Source: an uncultured Mycoplasma sp. (lineage in GTDB: Bacteria > Bacillota_I > Bacilli_A > Mycoplasmatales > Mycoplasmoidaceae). Taken from it: DNA of 33,888 bases. The notes under the pieces are model-generated. The model was not told the DNA's origin and did not search any database. It was given only the letters and a program-made list of their open reading frames with translations. The DNA lies in assembly GCA_947648205.1 (NCBI GenBank), contig CANSNC010000007.1, forward strand, positions 1 through 33,888, written 5' to 3'. The first letter of the stretch is position 1. Each line of letters begins with the position of its first letter. Made by a program: the position numbers and the translations under genes. Positions 10,087 to 21,376 of this stretch are shown one piece after another.

Positions 10087-10551
10087 TTAATATTTTTTTA
10101 ATAATATAGATGAATTGCATTGGATAAATAATTTATTCTCTTCTCATCTAGTTGCTTTAAAAGAAATATGATTACAATCTAAAAGCTCTTTTAATTTATT
10201 CACAATAATTTCTTTATGATTTACAAAAATAATATGTTCTGAAATTACTGTTATATCTATATTAGAAATTTTATATTTATTGTTATGCATTAAAGATAAA
10301 CATTTTTTTAAAATAATTTTAGAATCAATTTCCTTATTTTTAACATCAGTATCTTTAAAATAATTCCCAATATCTCCAAGTGATAATGCACCAAGAATCG
10401 CATCACTTATAGAATGTAATATGATATCTCCATCAGAGTGCGCAATTACCTTGTAGTCTAAATTAAATTCAACACCACCTAATTTTTGAACAGTTTTATT
10501 ATTTTGTTTTTCAAGTCTATGAATATCTATACCATTACCAATCAAATACAT
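10087..10551 (-). CDS. ispF: 2-C-methyl-D-erythritol 2,4-cyclodiphosphate synthase
   Basis: A 154-aa protein, close to the usual length of about 157. It catalyses cyclisation of CDP-ME-2-phosphate to ME-cPP in the MEP isoprenoid pathway. The N-terminus has GNGIDIHRL with the metal-binding Asp and His, then the LGGVEF block and AHSDGDIILHSISDAILGA with the third metal-binding His, then LGDIGNYFKDTD. The frame reads through TGA at 10144..10146 and stops at TAA 10087. The C-terminal active-site motif, KATTTE in typical IspF, reads KATRWE here, and the following GFxGRGEG segment is replaced by NKLFIQCNSS. The start has AAAAGGA 6 bases upstream. It appears to be a single-gene unit; the other MEP gene seen here, ispE, is 12 kb away. 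Confidence 0.88.
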
Positions 10552-10629
10552 AAAAAATCCTTTTTACAATATCTTACTATACTTATAAATAACTAAGTAA
10601 TATAATAATTTTAAATATTTATTAAATAA

Positions 10630-10660
10630 AAAAAATCCATAATTAATTTATGGATTTTTT
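10630..10660 (-). terminator. Hairpin terminator after the export ABC ATPase
   Basis: AAAAAATCCATAA / TTATGGATTTTTT form a perfect 13-bp stem with loop TTAAT, directly after the stop codon at 10663 and followed by T-rich sequence on the minus strand. Confidence 0.9.
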
Positions 10661-10662
10661 AT

Positions 10663-11550
10663 TTATAAATCTTTTACATCTAAAGATTTCTTATTAACTA
10701 TAGTTTCTTTGATTTGGCCATCTGAAATAACAAATACAAGATCTGCTATCTTAGCAATATTTTTATCATGAGTAATTATTACTATAGTAGTATTATTTTC
10801 TTTATTAATTTTTTTAAGAAGAGTTAATATTTTTTTACTCATTTGTGAATCTACAGCTCCCGTAGGTTCATCACCAAAAATAATTTTTGGATTTTTAGCA
10901 ACTGCTCTTGCAATTGCAACACGTTGCTGCTGACCTCCAGAAAGTTCACTTGGGAATTTATTTTTATATAAAGTTAAACCAACCATATCTATAATTTCAT
11001 CAACAATTTTTTTATCTCTATTTTTCTTGTTTAAATTAAAACCAGTTAACACATTTTCATAAACTGTTAATGTACCAAGTAAACCATATTCTTGAAATAT
11101 ATAACCTATGTTTGATCTCCTAAAAAGTGTAAGTTCACTATTTGTAAGATTAATCAAATTAGTGTTTGCAACAATTGTGCTACCACAACTTGCTCTTGAT
11201 AATCCAGATAGTATATTCATTAATGTTGTTTTACCACTACCACTTTTGCCTAGAATAACAACAAATTGTCCTTCTTTAACAGTAATATTAATATCTTTTA
11301 AAACATGATTGGCAATATAACCATTAGTAAATGTTTTTTCAACATTAGTTAATTCTATAATATTTCCTTCAGTGTTATTAACTTGTTTTTGACCCTTATG
11401 TGGTTTATTGTCATTTATTATTTTCTTAATATCCTTTTTAGTAAGTTCATTACCCAAATCATTTACAGCATAAATCTTTTTAGTTTTTTCTTGCTGTATC
11501 TGTCTTTTATTTAAAGAATCTTTTGTATTTTTTTTATTTTTATCATTCAT
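10663..11550 (-). CDS. ABC transporter ATPase, MacB/LolD type
   Basis: A 295-aa single-domain ATPase that should drive the large permease encoded just upstream. After a charged, Lys-rich N-terminal extension of about 60 residues come the ABC domain motifs: Walker A GKSGSGKTT near residue 100, Q-loop GYIFQEYGLL, signature LSGGQQQRVAIARA, Walker B IIFGDEPTGAVDS and switch His in VIITHDKN. GDEPTGAVD and the overall pattern are typical of LolD/FtsE/MacB-like ATPases that pair with FtsX-domain permeases. The ATG lies 7 bases past the permease stop with AGGTG between, so the pair forms one operon. It ends just before a strong terminator. The substrate is unknown. Confidence 0.9.
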   Translation of the reverse strand: MNDKNKKNTKDSLNKRQIQQEKTKKIYAVNDLGNELTKKDIKKIINDNKPHKGQKQVNNTEGNIIELTNVEKTFTNGYIANHVLKDINITVKEGQFVVILGKSGSGKTTLMNILSGLSRASCGSTIVANTNLINLTNSELTLFRRSNIGYIFQEYGLLGTLTVYENVLTGFNLNKKNRDKKIVDEIIDMVGLTLYKNKFPSELSGGQQQRVAIARAVAKNPKIIFGDEPTGAVDSQMSKKILTLLKKINKENNTTIVIITHDKNIAKIADLVFVISDGQIKETIVNKKSLDVKDL

Positions 11551-11557
11551 AAAACAC

Positions 11558-14500
11558 CTACTTAATTGCCTGTGGTAAATTCATATTATGAATTCTAAAT
11601 CATGCAATTCAATATGATAATAAGAAAATAACAATTATTGCAAATGTTGATAATAGATAATGTCATCATATCATTGGAATAGTAAGTAATATTCCAGCAA
11701 AATTAAAGATAACATTTACATAAATAGTATTTATTAAATAACTAAATGGAACTGCAATCAATAATCCTAATAATAATACAGGTAAGTACACAGATAAGAA
11801 TGTTAAGGCATTTTTACTATCACGTAATCCTAGACATTTTAAAATTGCTGCAAGTTTAATAGAATCATTAATAATTATCCCAGAAATAATTACAACAATA
11901 ATTAATGAAACAATTATTATTATAGATAAAACAATATTTTGAATATTTGATGTTGTATTTGTAACACTTGTGAACACACTTAGTAGCGCATTACGAGAAG
12001 TTGCTTCAGACACAATTGTAAATTGAGTACTTTCTCCAAATATTTGTGCTATTTGTTGAATTATTTCATTTGTACTTTTATTTGCAATTTCATTGCTACC
12101 TAATATTTGTGAGATTAGTGTTTTGTTAGATACATTTGTTGTACTATTTGTGCTTTCAATAATATTTATCAATGTTGGTGAAGAACTAAATTTATCTATA
12201 CCTGGATATAATCCACTTGGTGAATATAATGAAACTCCATTTGTAATCTCAACTAATTCATTTTGATCTATAGTAAATATTCCATTAAATCCACTTCTAT
12301 TAGTGATGAATTCATTTTTAGTTGGTAAAGTAGCTCCATCAGTTAAATTATACTTAATTTCACTAGATATCATTTCAGGACTTGTTGGAACAACTGCTTT
12401 AAAATTATTAATATCTAATCCTAAAATTTTATTTGCATCATATTGACTTACAAAGAATTCACTACCTTGATATGTAGCTGCTATTGCCACAACTTTTAAA
12501 GTAGCTGTTACTTTAGCATCAACACCATGTAATGATCTTGAATATCTATCAACACTATTTGATACTTCCACTTGTACTTCATCCCCAATTTCTAATGAAT
12601 ATTTTTTTCTAGCAAATTCATTAATTATTAATGGATAATAATCTGTGGCTAATAAAGTATCATTAATTTTATTTCCACTTGAATCTTTTAAATCTAATCT
12701 TAGTGAATTTTGTGATATTCCAGTAGCAATTAAATTATCTACAATATCCTTTTCAAAACCATTAACTTTTTTAATATTGAAATCCATATAAGTATATGGT
12801 TCATCAGTTGGATTAATAACTAATTTATTGTAGTTAATACTATATAAATCATTTTTATATTTTTGATTTGTATATAAATGATATAAAAATATTAAAAATT
12901 CAGGTTTAATACTTGCTAAATTTACAGTTTTTGATTTATCAAATTCCCTATATGTTGGTATTTGAACTTCAGCTCCATTTTCATCTACTGTAGATTTATA
13001 ACCACCATCTAAAAATGATGATGAGGAACTACCATCACTTTCTTTTGTAAAATATTTTAATGCATCTGAATATGTATGCTCTACAGCTTGTGTATCATTA
13101 TTAATTTTAATCATTAATTTGCTAGTTGTATCATTATATGCATTTCCTAATAAACTATTATAGTGTTTATTAGCATAATTTGCATTGTTAGGAGGCATCA
13201 TGCTTTCAGCCAGTGCTCATGGATTTGTTGAGATATTACCAATACCTAAATAATGATCAATAAATGCTTTTGATGATGTTTTATTTTTAGTATATAAAAT
13301 ATCTTTATTTAAATCTGAATTATCTTGAATAGAAACTAATTGATAATTTCCTAACTCATTCATATATTTCAATAAATTTGGATCTTTACTGGCTTCATTT
13401 TTATATGCATTATTTTGATATCCAACATAACTATAGTCATTAACATTTGCTGTAATGTCTTCATTATTATAAATACTTGTGTTAAAATAAATGTTCTTTT
13501 TTAAAGTCATACCTTGATTATCATATGGTACAGCATAATATTGTCCACCTTGCACAGTTGGAGTAATTAAATTCATTTGATATATATAGTTTCTTGGAGC
13601 AAATGAATCTTTAGCAGCAGCATCATACTTATTTAAAACTGCAAATGAAAATGTTAAAGATAACATTAAGAATGCAGACATTATAGATAAAGCAATTAAT
13701 CTTCATAATGAAGAAAAAGCAATAGCTGCTCTAAATCTAATAATTATATTAAATTTCATGAATGGATATTTCATTATTCTAGAAATTCTACTCATTTTGT
13801 ATTTAGCATCATCTTTCATAAACTCAGATGTTTCACCACGCAATGATAACCATGCAAATAGTGTTGATACTAATAAGAATAATAGTGACAAACCTAAAAC
13901 TATAAGTACCAAATATATAAATGAAAATGAAGCAAAACTTGTAGGAATAGTTCAGAAATTACCAAGAACTTTTATTGCACTACTTTGTAATAAAAATCCT
14001 AATATATATCCTAATATTGAAGCTAATACTGTAGGAATAGAAACCAAGAAATTAATAGCTGCAATAATTTCTCTTTTTCTATAACCACTAGCTTGCATAA
14101 TTCCTAAACTATTTCTATTTGTTTCAATAAATCTCTTAATAATAATTATTGATACAAATATTGAAAGCAATAATACAAATGATGTCATAAATAATGAAAC
14201 AACATTTGTAACTTGAACAGTTTGAGGTATAAACTGCACTCTTAATGATGTAGGTGTTAAAGTATTTTTAGTACTATCAAAGAAATAAGCAGCATCAATA
14301 TTAGCAGGTCATGACATATATTTTTTAGACACTTCATTAATCTTATCTAAGATTTGTGTTTTTTGCTGTTTATTTAAATTTCCTATGAATTTACCAACAA
14401 CAAAATTTTCTGTATTATTTCCTCTAAATGCATCATATATTTTTTCATAACCATTTGGATTTGCATAAACTACTTGCTCTTTTTCCTTATTAGGAACAAG

Positions 14501-15886
14501 ATTTTCAAATGTTAAAATTGGATACATGAAATCTGGAGACACACCAGTGCCAACTACTACATATTCAATTTCATCTATTTTTACTTTATTATTATCTGGC
14601 AATCCTCTTATATATTGAATAAAATCTTCTTGTGAATCACCAGTATGTTTTTTTCAATCTTCAATATCAATAGGTCTTTTACCTAATTTTTCAGCATAAT
14701 ATGGAGATATAACCATTTGATATGAAGAAAAATCATCTATATATCCAGATACTGGAATTCCCAAATCCTCAAAGCTAAACCTAACTTGATAATTTTTATT
14801 AATGATAGAATAAGAACCACTATAGTTTGGTTTTAAAACAGAGTCAACAAATTCTTTTAATTTTTTTTGTGCGTTTTTTAACTGTGTAGTTAATTGTGTA
14901 TTATTTGGATCATTTGGTATTTCTGAAAAATATGGATTAAAGTCATTAGAAGCTGTTTTTATATATTTATCAAAATTAATAAATTGATTACTAGTGTTTA
15001 GTTGAGTTCACTTGCTTCTAGATAAATAATTTACTAAATCTCTTGTTCTTTGATTTATAAGATTTTTATCTTGTTCTGTTGCATTAGTACCAAGCATTTT
15101 TTGAGTTAAGCCACCAAAAAAATAATTGTAATAATTTATTGAATCTGATAATTGATTGCCAGAGTAATAAACTACTTTATCAATTGTGTATTGAGGTGAA
15201 CTTTCAACTACTTTAAAAAATATTTTTTGCTGAGTATTATTAACATCTAAAGATTTAAATCTTCTAAATTCAATTGGTAATTTTTCATCTTTTGTTAAGG
15301 TATCATCAAAAATCTTAACAATTGCACTATTAGTATAATTTGTTAAATTAACTTTTTTTGTATTTATAAAATTTAGTACATAATCTGGTAATGGATCAGG
15401 AGTAGTAGTTATTGTATCATATTGATCTTTTATCACTTCAAATGGATTTTGAAATATTAAATAATTATCAATATAAGATTGAATATTTCTTTCTTTTTCA
15501 AAAACATTTAAATAAGAGTTAGTTCAATTTATTTTTGAATAATCAATGTTATTTGCATCAGTATAAACTACACCTGATGGATAAAATTGATATGTTAGAT
15601 AATATTTTGTAGTTGTAGTACCATCTGGATTGTTTTCAGTAGCAGTAGATTTTGATAAATACTTTGCATTATAGTTGGCATACCCTAAAGAAAAATGCTC
15701 ATTAATAACAAAATCATGTAAATTTCCATTCTTTGAAATATTGTCATATGATCTTTGTAAATTTGTTGTTGTACTATTTAAAAGAGTGAAAATAGAAGAA
15801 GAGAAAAATATTAATAGAAATAAACCTATTATTGACAATTTACTATTTTTAAAAAATCTCAAAACAGACTTAATAATCGTTCACAT
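11558..15886 (-). CDS. Very large FtsX-domain ABC permease (1442 aa)
   Basis: A single 4.3-kb frame, continuous only with TGA as Trp; seven long segments share the frame. The ATG at 15886 (MWTIIKSVLRFF) is preceded by AGAAAGAG. The topology is that of a two-FtsX-domain permease. One membrane segment at about residues 15-35 precedes an extracellular region of roughly 500 residues. A membrane cluster follows at about 560-680, then a segment near 715-750, a second extracellular region of about 550 residues, and C-terminal segments near 1305-1330, 1350-1375 and 1395-1420. The sequences GIMQASGYRKREIIAAINF and AILKCLGLRDSKNALTF are the typical FtsX coupling regions. Such giant permeases are known in mollicutes as uncharacterised ABC permeases, possibly acting on lipids, lipoproteins or peptides. 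The partner ATPase follows directly. Confidence 0.88.
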
Positions 15887-15944
15887 AATAACTCTTTCTT
15901 TTTTAGTTTAAAGAACACAAACAAACAAATATTTTATATGTTTC

Positions 15945-15950
15945 ATTATA
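15945..15950 (-). promoter_or_regulatory. Putative -10 box for the ABC permease operon
   Basis: TATAAT within TATTATAATG on the minus strand, 58 bases upstream of the permease ATG, in the intergenic gap shared with divergent upp. The -35 element is not clear. Confidence 0.45.
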
Positions 15951-16027
15951 ATACCATATAAGTTAATATATTTTTAACAAAAAATGTATATTTATTTTTC
16001 ACTTAAATATTAATTTAAAGTCATATA

Positions 16028-16033
16028 TATAAT
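16028..16033 (+). promoter_or_regulatory. Putative -10 box for upp
   Basis: TATAAT on the plus strand, about 40 bases before the upp ATG. The surroundings are too A+T-rich to fix a -35 element. Confidence 0.4.
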
Positions 16034-16072
16034 AATAAAGTATAAAATTAATATGAATTTGGAGGATACAAC

Positions 16073-16693
16073 ATGGTAAAAGTTTTCAATCATCCTTTAA
16101 TTAAGGATAAACTAACTAGAATGAGAAAAATAGAAACTCAGTCAACAAAGTTTAGAGATAATTTGAATGAAATTAGTCAATTAATGGCATATGAGGTTAC
16201 AAAAAATTTTGAAATGATAGATATAGAAATAGAAACTCCTGTAGCAAAAACTGTTGGTCAAAAATTAAAAGATAAGGTAGTTTTAATTCCTATATTAAGA
16301 GCAGGTCTTGGAATGGTTGATGGGTTAAAACAATTAATTCCAACAGCAAGCATTGGACATATTGGTTTATACAGAGATGAATCTACTGCATTACCTAAAC
16401 AATATTATTGTAAAATGCCAGATTGTTTAAAAGATAGTAATGCTATTATTTTAGATCCTATGTTAGCAACTGGAGGGTCAGCAAGTGAAGCAATAAAAAT
16501 TGTTAAATCATTTAATCCTAAATCAATATCATTTATGTGTTTAGTTGCAGCACCAGAAGGCCTTAATAAAATTCTAAAAGACCATAAGGACATTAATATT
16601 TATATTGCCTCATTAGATGAAAAATTAAATGATAAATGTTATATTGTTCCAGGATTAGGAGATGCTGGAGATAGATTGTTTGGAACAAAATAA
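16073..16693 (+). CDS. upp: Uracil phosphoribosyltransferase
   Basis: A 206-aa enzyme, full length for the family, that converts uracil and PRPP to UMP in the cytosol for pyrimidine salvage. The N-terminus MVKVFNHPLIKDKLTRMR is typical. The PRPP-binding motif is ILDPMLATGGSA (about residues 126-137) and the uracil-binding C-terminus is VPGLGDAGDRLFGT. GGAGG lies 8 bases before the ATG, the clearest ribosome-binding site in the window. It is the only plus-strand gene here, divergent from the ABC permease and convergent with tdk. No TGA Trp codon occurs in it. No PyrR-like leader structure was noticed upstream. Confidence 0.97.
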   Translation: MVKVFNHPLIKDKLTRMRKIETQSTKFRDNLNEISQLMAYEVTKNFEMIDIEIETPVAKTVGQKLKDKVVLIPILRAGLGMVDGLKQLIPTASIGHIGLYRDESTALPKQYYCKMPDCLKDSNAIILDPMLATGGSASEAIKIVKSFNPKSISFMCLVAAPEGLNKILKDHKDINIYIASLDEKLNDKCYIVPGLGDAGDRLFGTK

Positions 16694-16704
16694 ATATAGT
16701 GAGT

Positions 16705-16745
16705 AAAAAAGTATTATATTCAAATATGAACATAATACTTTTATT
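16705..16745. terminator. Bidirectional terminator between upp and tdk
   Basis: AAAAGTATTAT and ATAATACTTTT form an 11-bp stem with a further inner TTC/GAA pairing. The A run on the left and T run on the right would allow termination of both convergent genes. The tdk stop codon lies at its edge. Confidence 0.85.
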
Positions 16746-17398
16746 TATTTCTTAATGCTTTTTTTATAACTAGTTTTAAATTCCTTAATTGGTAAATCAT
16801 AAACTTTACCAGGAACTTTATGATGATGTCTACATCTAACTGTATATGATTCTTGATTACCAATTTGAACTACAGGAGAATCAAAGTGAGCAGGCATACC
16901 ATTAATTAATCTTAATGATATTGTTCCAGGTGCTCCACATTCTGTGCACACTGCAGATAACTTTGTAATATGTTCAGCATAACAAGAAATTTTTGCTGTT
17001 ACCATAAAAGGTTCATTTTTAAAATCTCTATCTAATGCTGCAACATAAACAATTACTCCAGAATCTGCTAATGCTTCACAAACATCAACTATAGATGTAT
17101 CTGCAAATTGGGCTTCATCAATTGCTACAACTTGTGGAAGAACAATATTTTTCTTAACATAATCTAAAATTTGGTATGGATGTTCAAATTCAATAGCATA
17201 AGAACTTCTTCCATCTCTTGACTTAATTTCTTTCTTGCTTCTAGTATCTACTATAGGTTTAAAAACAATATAGGATACATCAGCATACTCAAGTCTTTTT
17301 AATCTTCTTAATAATTCCTCTGATTTACCAGCGAACATTGGCCCACAAATTAATTCAATTCATCCTTTTTCTTTTCCAAAAGCATTAAATTTTGCCAT
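16745..17398 (-). CDS. tdk: Thymidine kinase (type II)
   Basis: A 217-aa kinase that phosphorylates thymidine to dTMP, the entry step of thymidine salvage. The ATG at 17398 ([13 protein letters not shown]) is followed by Walker [18 protein letters not shown] near residue 21 and Walker [10 protein letters not shown] near residue 95. The zinc site is CTECG in the middle and CRHHH near the C-terminus, which also marks the substrate-binding lasso region. AGGGAG precedes the start. The gene begins 16 bases after the ychF stop, so the two are likely co-transcribed. The first Trp is TGA and breaks the frame under the standard code; the usual initiator would otherwise be missed. Confidence 0.95.
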
Positions 17399-17414
17399 AA
17401 TATACTCTCCCTAA

Positions 17415-18509
17415 TTAAACATTAAATCTAAATGTGCAAATGTCACCATCTTGCATAACATAATCTTTCCCTGCTAACTTCAGTTTTCCAGATTCTTTAA
17501 CAGCATTTTCACTTTTTAAAGATATCAAGTCATCATATTTGATTATTTCTGCTTTAATAAATCCTCTTTGAAAATCTGAATGAATAATTCCAGCACATTC
17601 TGGTGCTAACATACCATTTTTAAAAGTTCATGCTCTGACTTCTTTTTTTCCATAAGTAAAAAATGTAGATAATCCAAATAATGTATAAGATTTAAACACA
17701 AGCTTGTCTAAACCAGATTGCTCCATTTTATATTCTTTCATAAATTCTATTTTAGATTCTTTATCTAATAAAGATATTTCAAATTCTAATTTTACAGATA
17801 ATGGAACTACATTATTTTTGCCAACTCTTTCACAAAGAGAATTATAATGATTATTGCTACTAATATCGATTACAGAATTTTCATCAATATTAGCAACATA
17901 AATTACTGGTTTTAATGTTAATAAGTTATAGGACTTAATAATATTTTTTTCATCTTCACTTAATTCTAAAGTATTCAATAATTTTTCTTTCTTTAAACAA
18001 TCTAATAATTTATCACAAATTTCTTTTTCTACAATTGAAGCTTTATCTCCAGATTGTGCTTTTTTTGCTATCTTTAATATTCTATTATTCAATACCTCTA
18101 AATCTGCTAATATTAATTCCAAATTAATTATTTCAAGATCTCTAATTGGATCAACACTATTATTAACATGCGTTATATTTGAATCATCAAAGCATCTAAC
18201 AACATGACATATTGAATCCACTTCCCTAATATTTTGTAAAAATTTATTTCCTAAACCTTCACCTTTTGAAGCACCAGCAACAAGTCCTGCAATATCTACA
18301 AATTTATATGTAGTATAAACAATATTATTTGGTTCAATTAGTTCACATAGCTTTTCCATTCTAATATCATTAACATTAACAATACCAACATTTGGTTCAA
18401 TAGTTGCAAATGGGTAGTTGGCTGCCTCTACTCTTGAATTAGTAATTGCATTAAATAATGTAGATTTACCAACATTTGGTAAACCTATTATCCCTGTTGA
18501 TAAACTCAT
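17415..18509 (-). CDS. ychF: Redox-regulated ATPase/GTPase YchF (Obg family)
   Basis: A 364-aa protein, the exact length expected. It is a universal P-loop NTPase of the Obg family that prefers ATP and associates with ribosomes. The motifs are G1 GLPNVGKSTLF (residue 8), G3 DIAGLVAGASKGEGLGN (about 70) and the non-canonical G4 VANIDE, which is what makes YchF ATP-specific. A TGS domain occupies the C-terminal third (FFTYGKKEVRAW, HSDFQRGFIKAEI, DGDICTFRFNV). The ATG at 18509 has AAGGAG at ideal spacing. One TGA Trp lies between 17613 and 17627. tdk follows 16 bases downstream. Confidence 0.97.
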
Positions 18510-18540
18510 AAATTCTCCTTAATAAAAATTGGAAATATAA

Positions 18541-18566
18541 AAAATGTAACATAAAAGCTACATTTT
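18541..18566 (-). terminator. Hairpin terminator after fba
   Basis: AAAATGTAGC / GTTACATTTT (minus strand; one G-U pair) form a 10-bp stem with loop TTTTAT and a short T run. It lies 5 bases past the fba stop, so ychF-tdk probably starts from its own promoter. Confidence 0.7.
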
Positions 18567-18571
18567 AATTA

Positions 18572-19453
18572 TTATGCTTTGCCTAAAGAACCAAACAGAG
18601 TCATTTTTTCAATTATTGTTTTTTTAATTGCTTCTGCTCCTGGTTTTAATAATTTTCTAGGATCAAAACCTTTTTTAGCAGTATTCAGATCTTCTTTATC
18701 TTCAATATATTTTCTTGTTGCATTAGCAAATGCAAGTTGACATTCAGTATTAACATTAATTTTAGAAATACCTAAACTAATTGCTTTTTTAATTTGATCT
18801 TCAGGAATTCCAGTTCCACCATGAAGAACAAGTGGAATTGAATTTGTTGAACAAGCTATGTTTTCCAAAACTTTAAAATTAAGTCCTTTTCAATTTTGTG
18901 GGTATATTCCATGTATGTTACCAATACCAGCAGCTAACATTTCAATACCTAAAGTTGACATTACCTTACATTCTTCAACATTAGCCAACTCACCCTCACC
19001 AATAACACCATCTTCTTCACCACCAATTGATCCAACTTCAGCTTCAACAGAGGCATTATATTTTTTTGCAAGTTCAATAATTTCTTTTGTCTTCTTAACA
19101 TTTTCATCAAATGGATAATGTGATCCATCAAACATAACTGAACTAAATCCTGCTTCTAATGCTTTAATAGCACCATCATATGATCCATGATCCAAATGTA
19201 ATGCAACTGGAACAGTAATATTCATAAATTCCATAACATTGTTAACCATATCAACTACATTTTTAAATCCACATTGATATTTAACTGCACCTTCTGATAC
19301 ACCAATTATTATTGGTGAATTTGTTGATTGTGCTGCATCCAAAATTGATTTAACTCACTCTAAATTATTAGTGTTGATATGAGCAATTGCATATTTACCT
19401 ACTCTTGCTTTATCAACCATTTGTTTAACATTAACCAAACGAGAAACTGACAT
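18572..19453 (-). CDS. fba: Class II fructose-bisphosphate aldolase
   Basis: A 293-aa glycolytic enzyme cleaving fructose-1,6-bisphosphate to DHAP and glyceraldehyde-3-phosphate. Class II features are visible: VALHLDHGSY, where the Asp is catalytic and the His residues bind zinc; EAEVGSIGGEEDG; GNIHGIYP with the second zinc His; and PLVLHGGTGIP with the third, followed by the phosphate-binding region ISKINVNTE. The ATG at 19453 (MSVSRLVNVKQM) has AAGAGGT upstream. Trp TGA codons lie in LEWVKS and QNWKG. The gene stands 35 bases downstream of rpoE and ends at a terminator. In a fermenting mollicute this is a central glycolytic step. Confidence 0.97.
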
Positions 19454-19488
19454 AATTATTACCTCTTACAAAACACACTTATAATAAA

Positions 19489-20079
19489 TTATTCATCATT
19501 ATCATCAAGTGAATCATCATCTTCATTTTCTTCTGATACTTCATCATCGACACCAACAAGTGAATCATCATCTTCATCACTATCTATATCATCTGAATCA
19601 TCATCTATTTCAGAATTTGATCTTATAGAATCTATTGAATTAGTTTTTTCAATTTCATCTTCTTCGTCATCAGAACCAATTTTTCTCATATTTGGTTTTT
19701 TAATATTATCATCATCTTCTGTATCATCAATAATTAAATCATCATCAATTTTTTCAATCTTTGATTTTAATTCATATTTTTCAACATCAGACATATATTG
19801 ATCTGCATCTTCTTCATGATATTCATCAAGTCCAAACATTGAAGAAGTTATTTTATTTATTTCATTTACTGTAAAATTTTCTCTTAGGGCTCATTTTTGT
19901 TTTCCTAAAGATATAAATCTAATATCTTGAAGGATTTCAATATATAAGTCTGCTGAACAATTCTTAATAGATGGTTCTTCTTTTACTAAAATATTGTATA
20001 AATCTTTAAAAGTAAAATATGATTTTTTAAAATTTACTTTAGCACAATGATATGCTTTTTCAATTAAGTGTCTTTCCAT
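19489..20079 (-). CDS. rpoE: DNA-directed RNA polymerase delta subunit
   Basis: A 196-aa protein matching the Firmicutes/mollicute delta subunit, which binds core RNA polymerase and speeds its recycling. The N-terminal HARE-HTH domain (about residues 1-90; MERHLIEKAYHCAKVNFKKS, FKDLYNIL, FISLGKQKWALRENF) is followed by an extremely acidic, disordered Asp/Glu tail (DDSDDIDSDEDDDS). This layout is diagnostic. A TTG at 20100 gives a longer frame, but the ATG at 20079 has AAAGGA 7 bases upstream and is the better start. It follows the HD-domain gene by 34 bases. Confidence 0.93.
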
Positions 20080-20113
20080 GATAAATCCTTTTTTTAACAA
20101 TAATAAGTTTAAA

Positions 20114-21361
20114 CTAAATAATTAGGTTTTTATTAACTAAAATAATTTTGTCTTTATTTTCTTTACGTGCATTATTAAAATGAACAAATTTACTATGATC
20201 AAACTTATATAATTTATTTGTTTTAGTGTCAATAATGTTAATATGATATTTTTCATCATCAACATAAACAATTTTTTCACCCTTTCATAGTTCATTTATT
20301 AAATATTTTTCATCAATTTTATGTGTAATATCTTTTATAATTTTATCAATATGATCTCTTTTAGAGTAATCTAATGATACAACACCATCTTCTTTAAAAA
20401 ATGCATCAAGAAATGAATTTATTATTTTATCATTTATAATTCTTAATGAATCTATAAAACTTATAAAAGTTGTATCAGTGAAGTGTAAAAATGTATTTAA
20501 GTCAAATTCAAATTTATTTTCTAAAACAATTTTAGAATATAAATGATAATAATAAATTTTTTCCTTATATTTTGTAAATTGGTTTTTAATCTCTTTTAAT
20601 CTAGAAAAAATAGAAACTAATGCCCATTCATATATGTAAGAATGCTTATTATTATATATGTCTTGATGTATATAATATCTTCCCAATAAAAAACTTTCAA
20701 TAACATTTATTGTACTGCTTGCAAAATATATGTCATTATCAATAAAATGTGTTCTTTTTATTAAAAAGTCAATGTCAATTGTTGAATAATGTGTACCTAA
20801 AAAATATGAATCTCTAAGCATATAATCAATTCTATCAATGTCTAAATTTGATGAAATTAATTTATTAATTCAATCATATTTTGAAACACCATCTAAAACT
20901 TCAACAACTTCTTTAGGTCTAATATTATTTTTAATAAGCAATTTATTAATTTGTGAATTACTATCTAAAATAATTTGTTTTGTGATGCATTCATGAGATG
21001 TATTTGATATTTTCTCAAAAACATGAGAAAATGGTCCATGACCAATATCATGTAATAATGCTGTTATTAAAAATAATTTTTTCTCAGCTGTAGAAACTTT
21101 TGGAAATAACTCATTCATAAATTTTGAAGCAACTTGAAAAGCTCCAATTGAATGCATGTATCTATTATTTGTTGCAGATGGAAAAACTTTATAACTTACT
21201 CCTAATTGCATCACATATTTTAATCTTTTAAATTCAGGAGTTGCAATAAAATCTAAAATCCACTTTTCATTATAAAAATTAATTTCTCTATGAATAGGAT
21301 CTTTTATTGTTAGGTCTCTATCAACATACAATAACAGATTAAATTTTCTATTATTTGACAT
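20114..21361 (-). CDS. HD-domain phosphohydrolase (dGTPase/YwfO-like)
   Basis: A 415-aa protein with an N-terminal HD domain. Metal-binding residues are seen in NRYMHSIGAF (first His), ALLHDIGHGPFSHVFE (the HD pair) and IDRIDYMLRDSYFLG (C-terminal Asp). This is the arrangement of dNTP triphosphohydrolase-like proteins such as B. subtilis YwfO. The last 100 residues (VYVDDEKYHINIIDTK and following) are A+T-rich and poorly recognisable. The start ATG is at 21361 and the frame runs through TGA codons at 20867 and 20285 to TAG at 20114. It lies 15 bases after gltX and before rpoE. Likely a dNTP pool regulator; the substrate is inferred only from the family. Confidence 0.88.
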
Positions 21362-21376
21362 ATTGTCACCATTTTA

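Noticed and set aside
11558-15886. Seven separate small membrane protein genes
   Set aside because: All pieces share one frame and are separated only by TGA; together they give a coherent FtsX-type permease.
15887-16072. Pyrimidine riboswitch or PyrR attenuator upstream of upp
   Set aside because: No conserved PyrR-binding hairpin or terminator pair is visible; the leader is short and A+T-rich.
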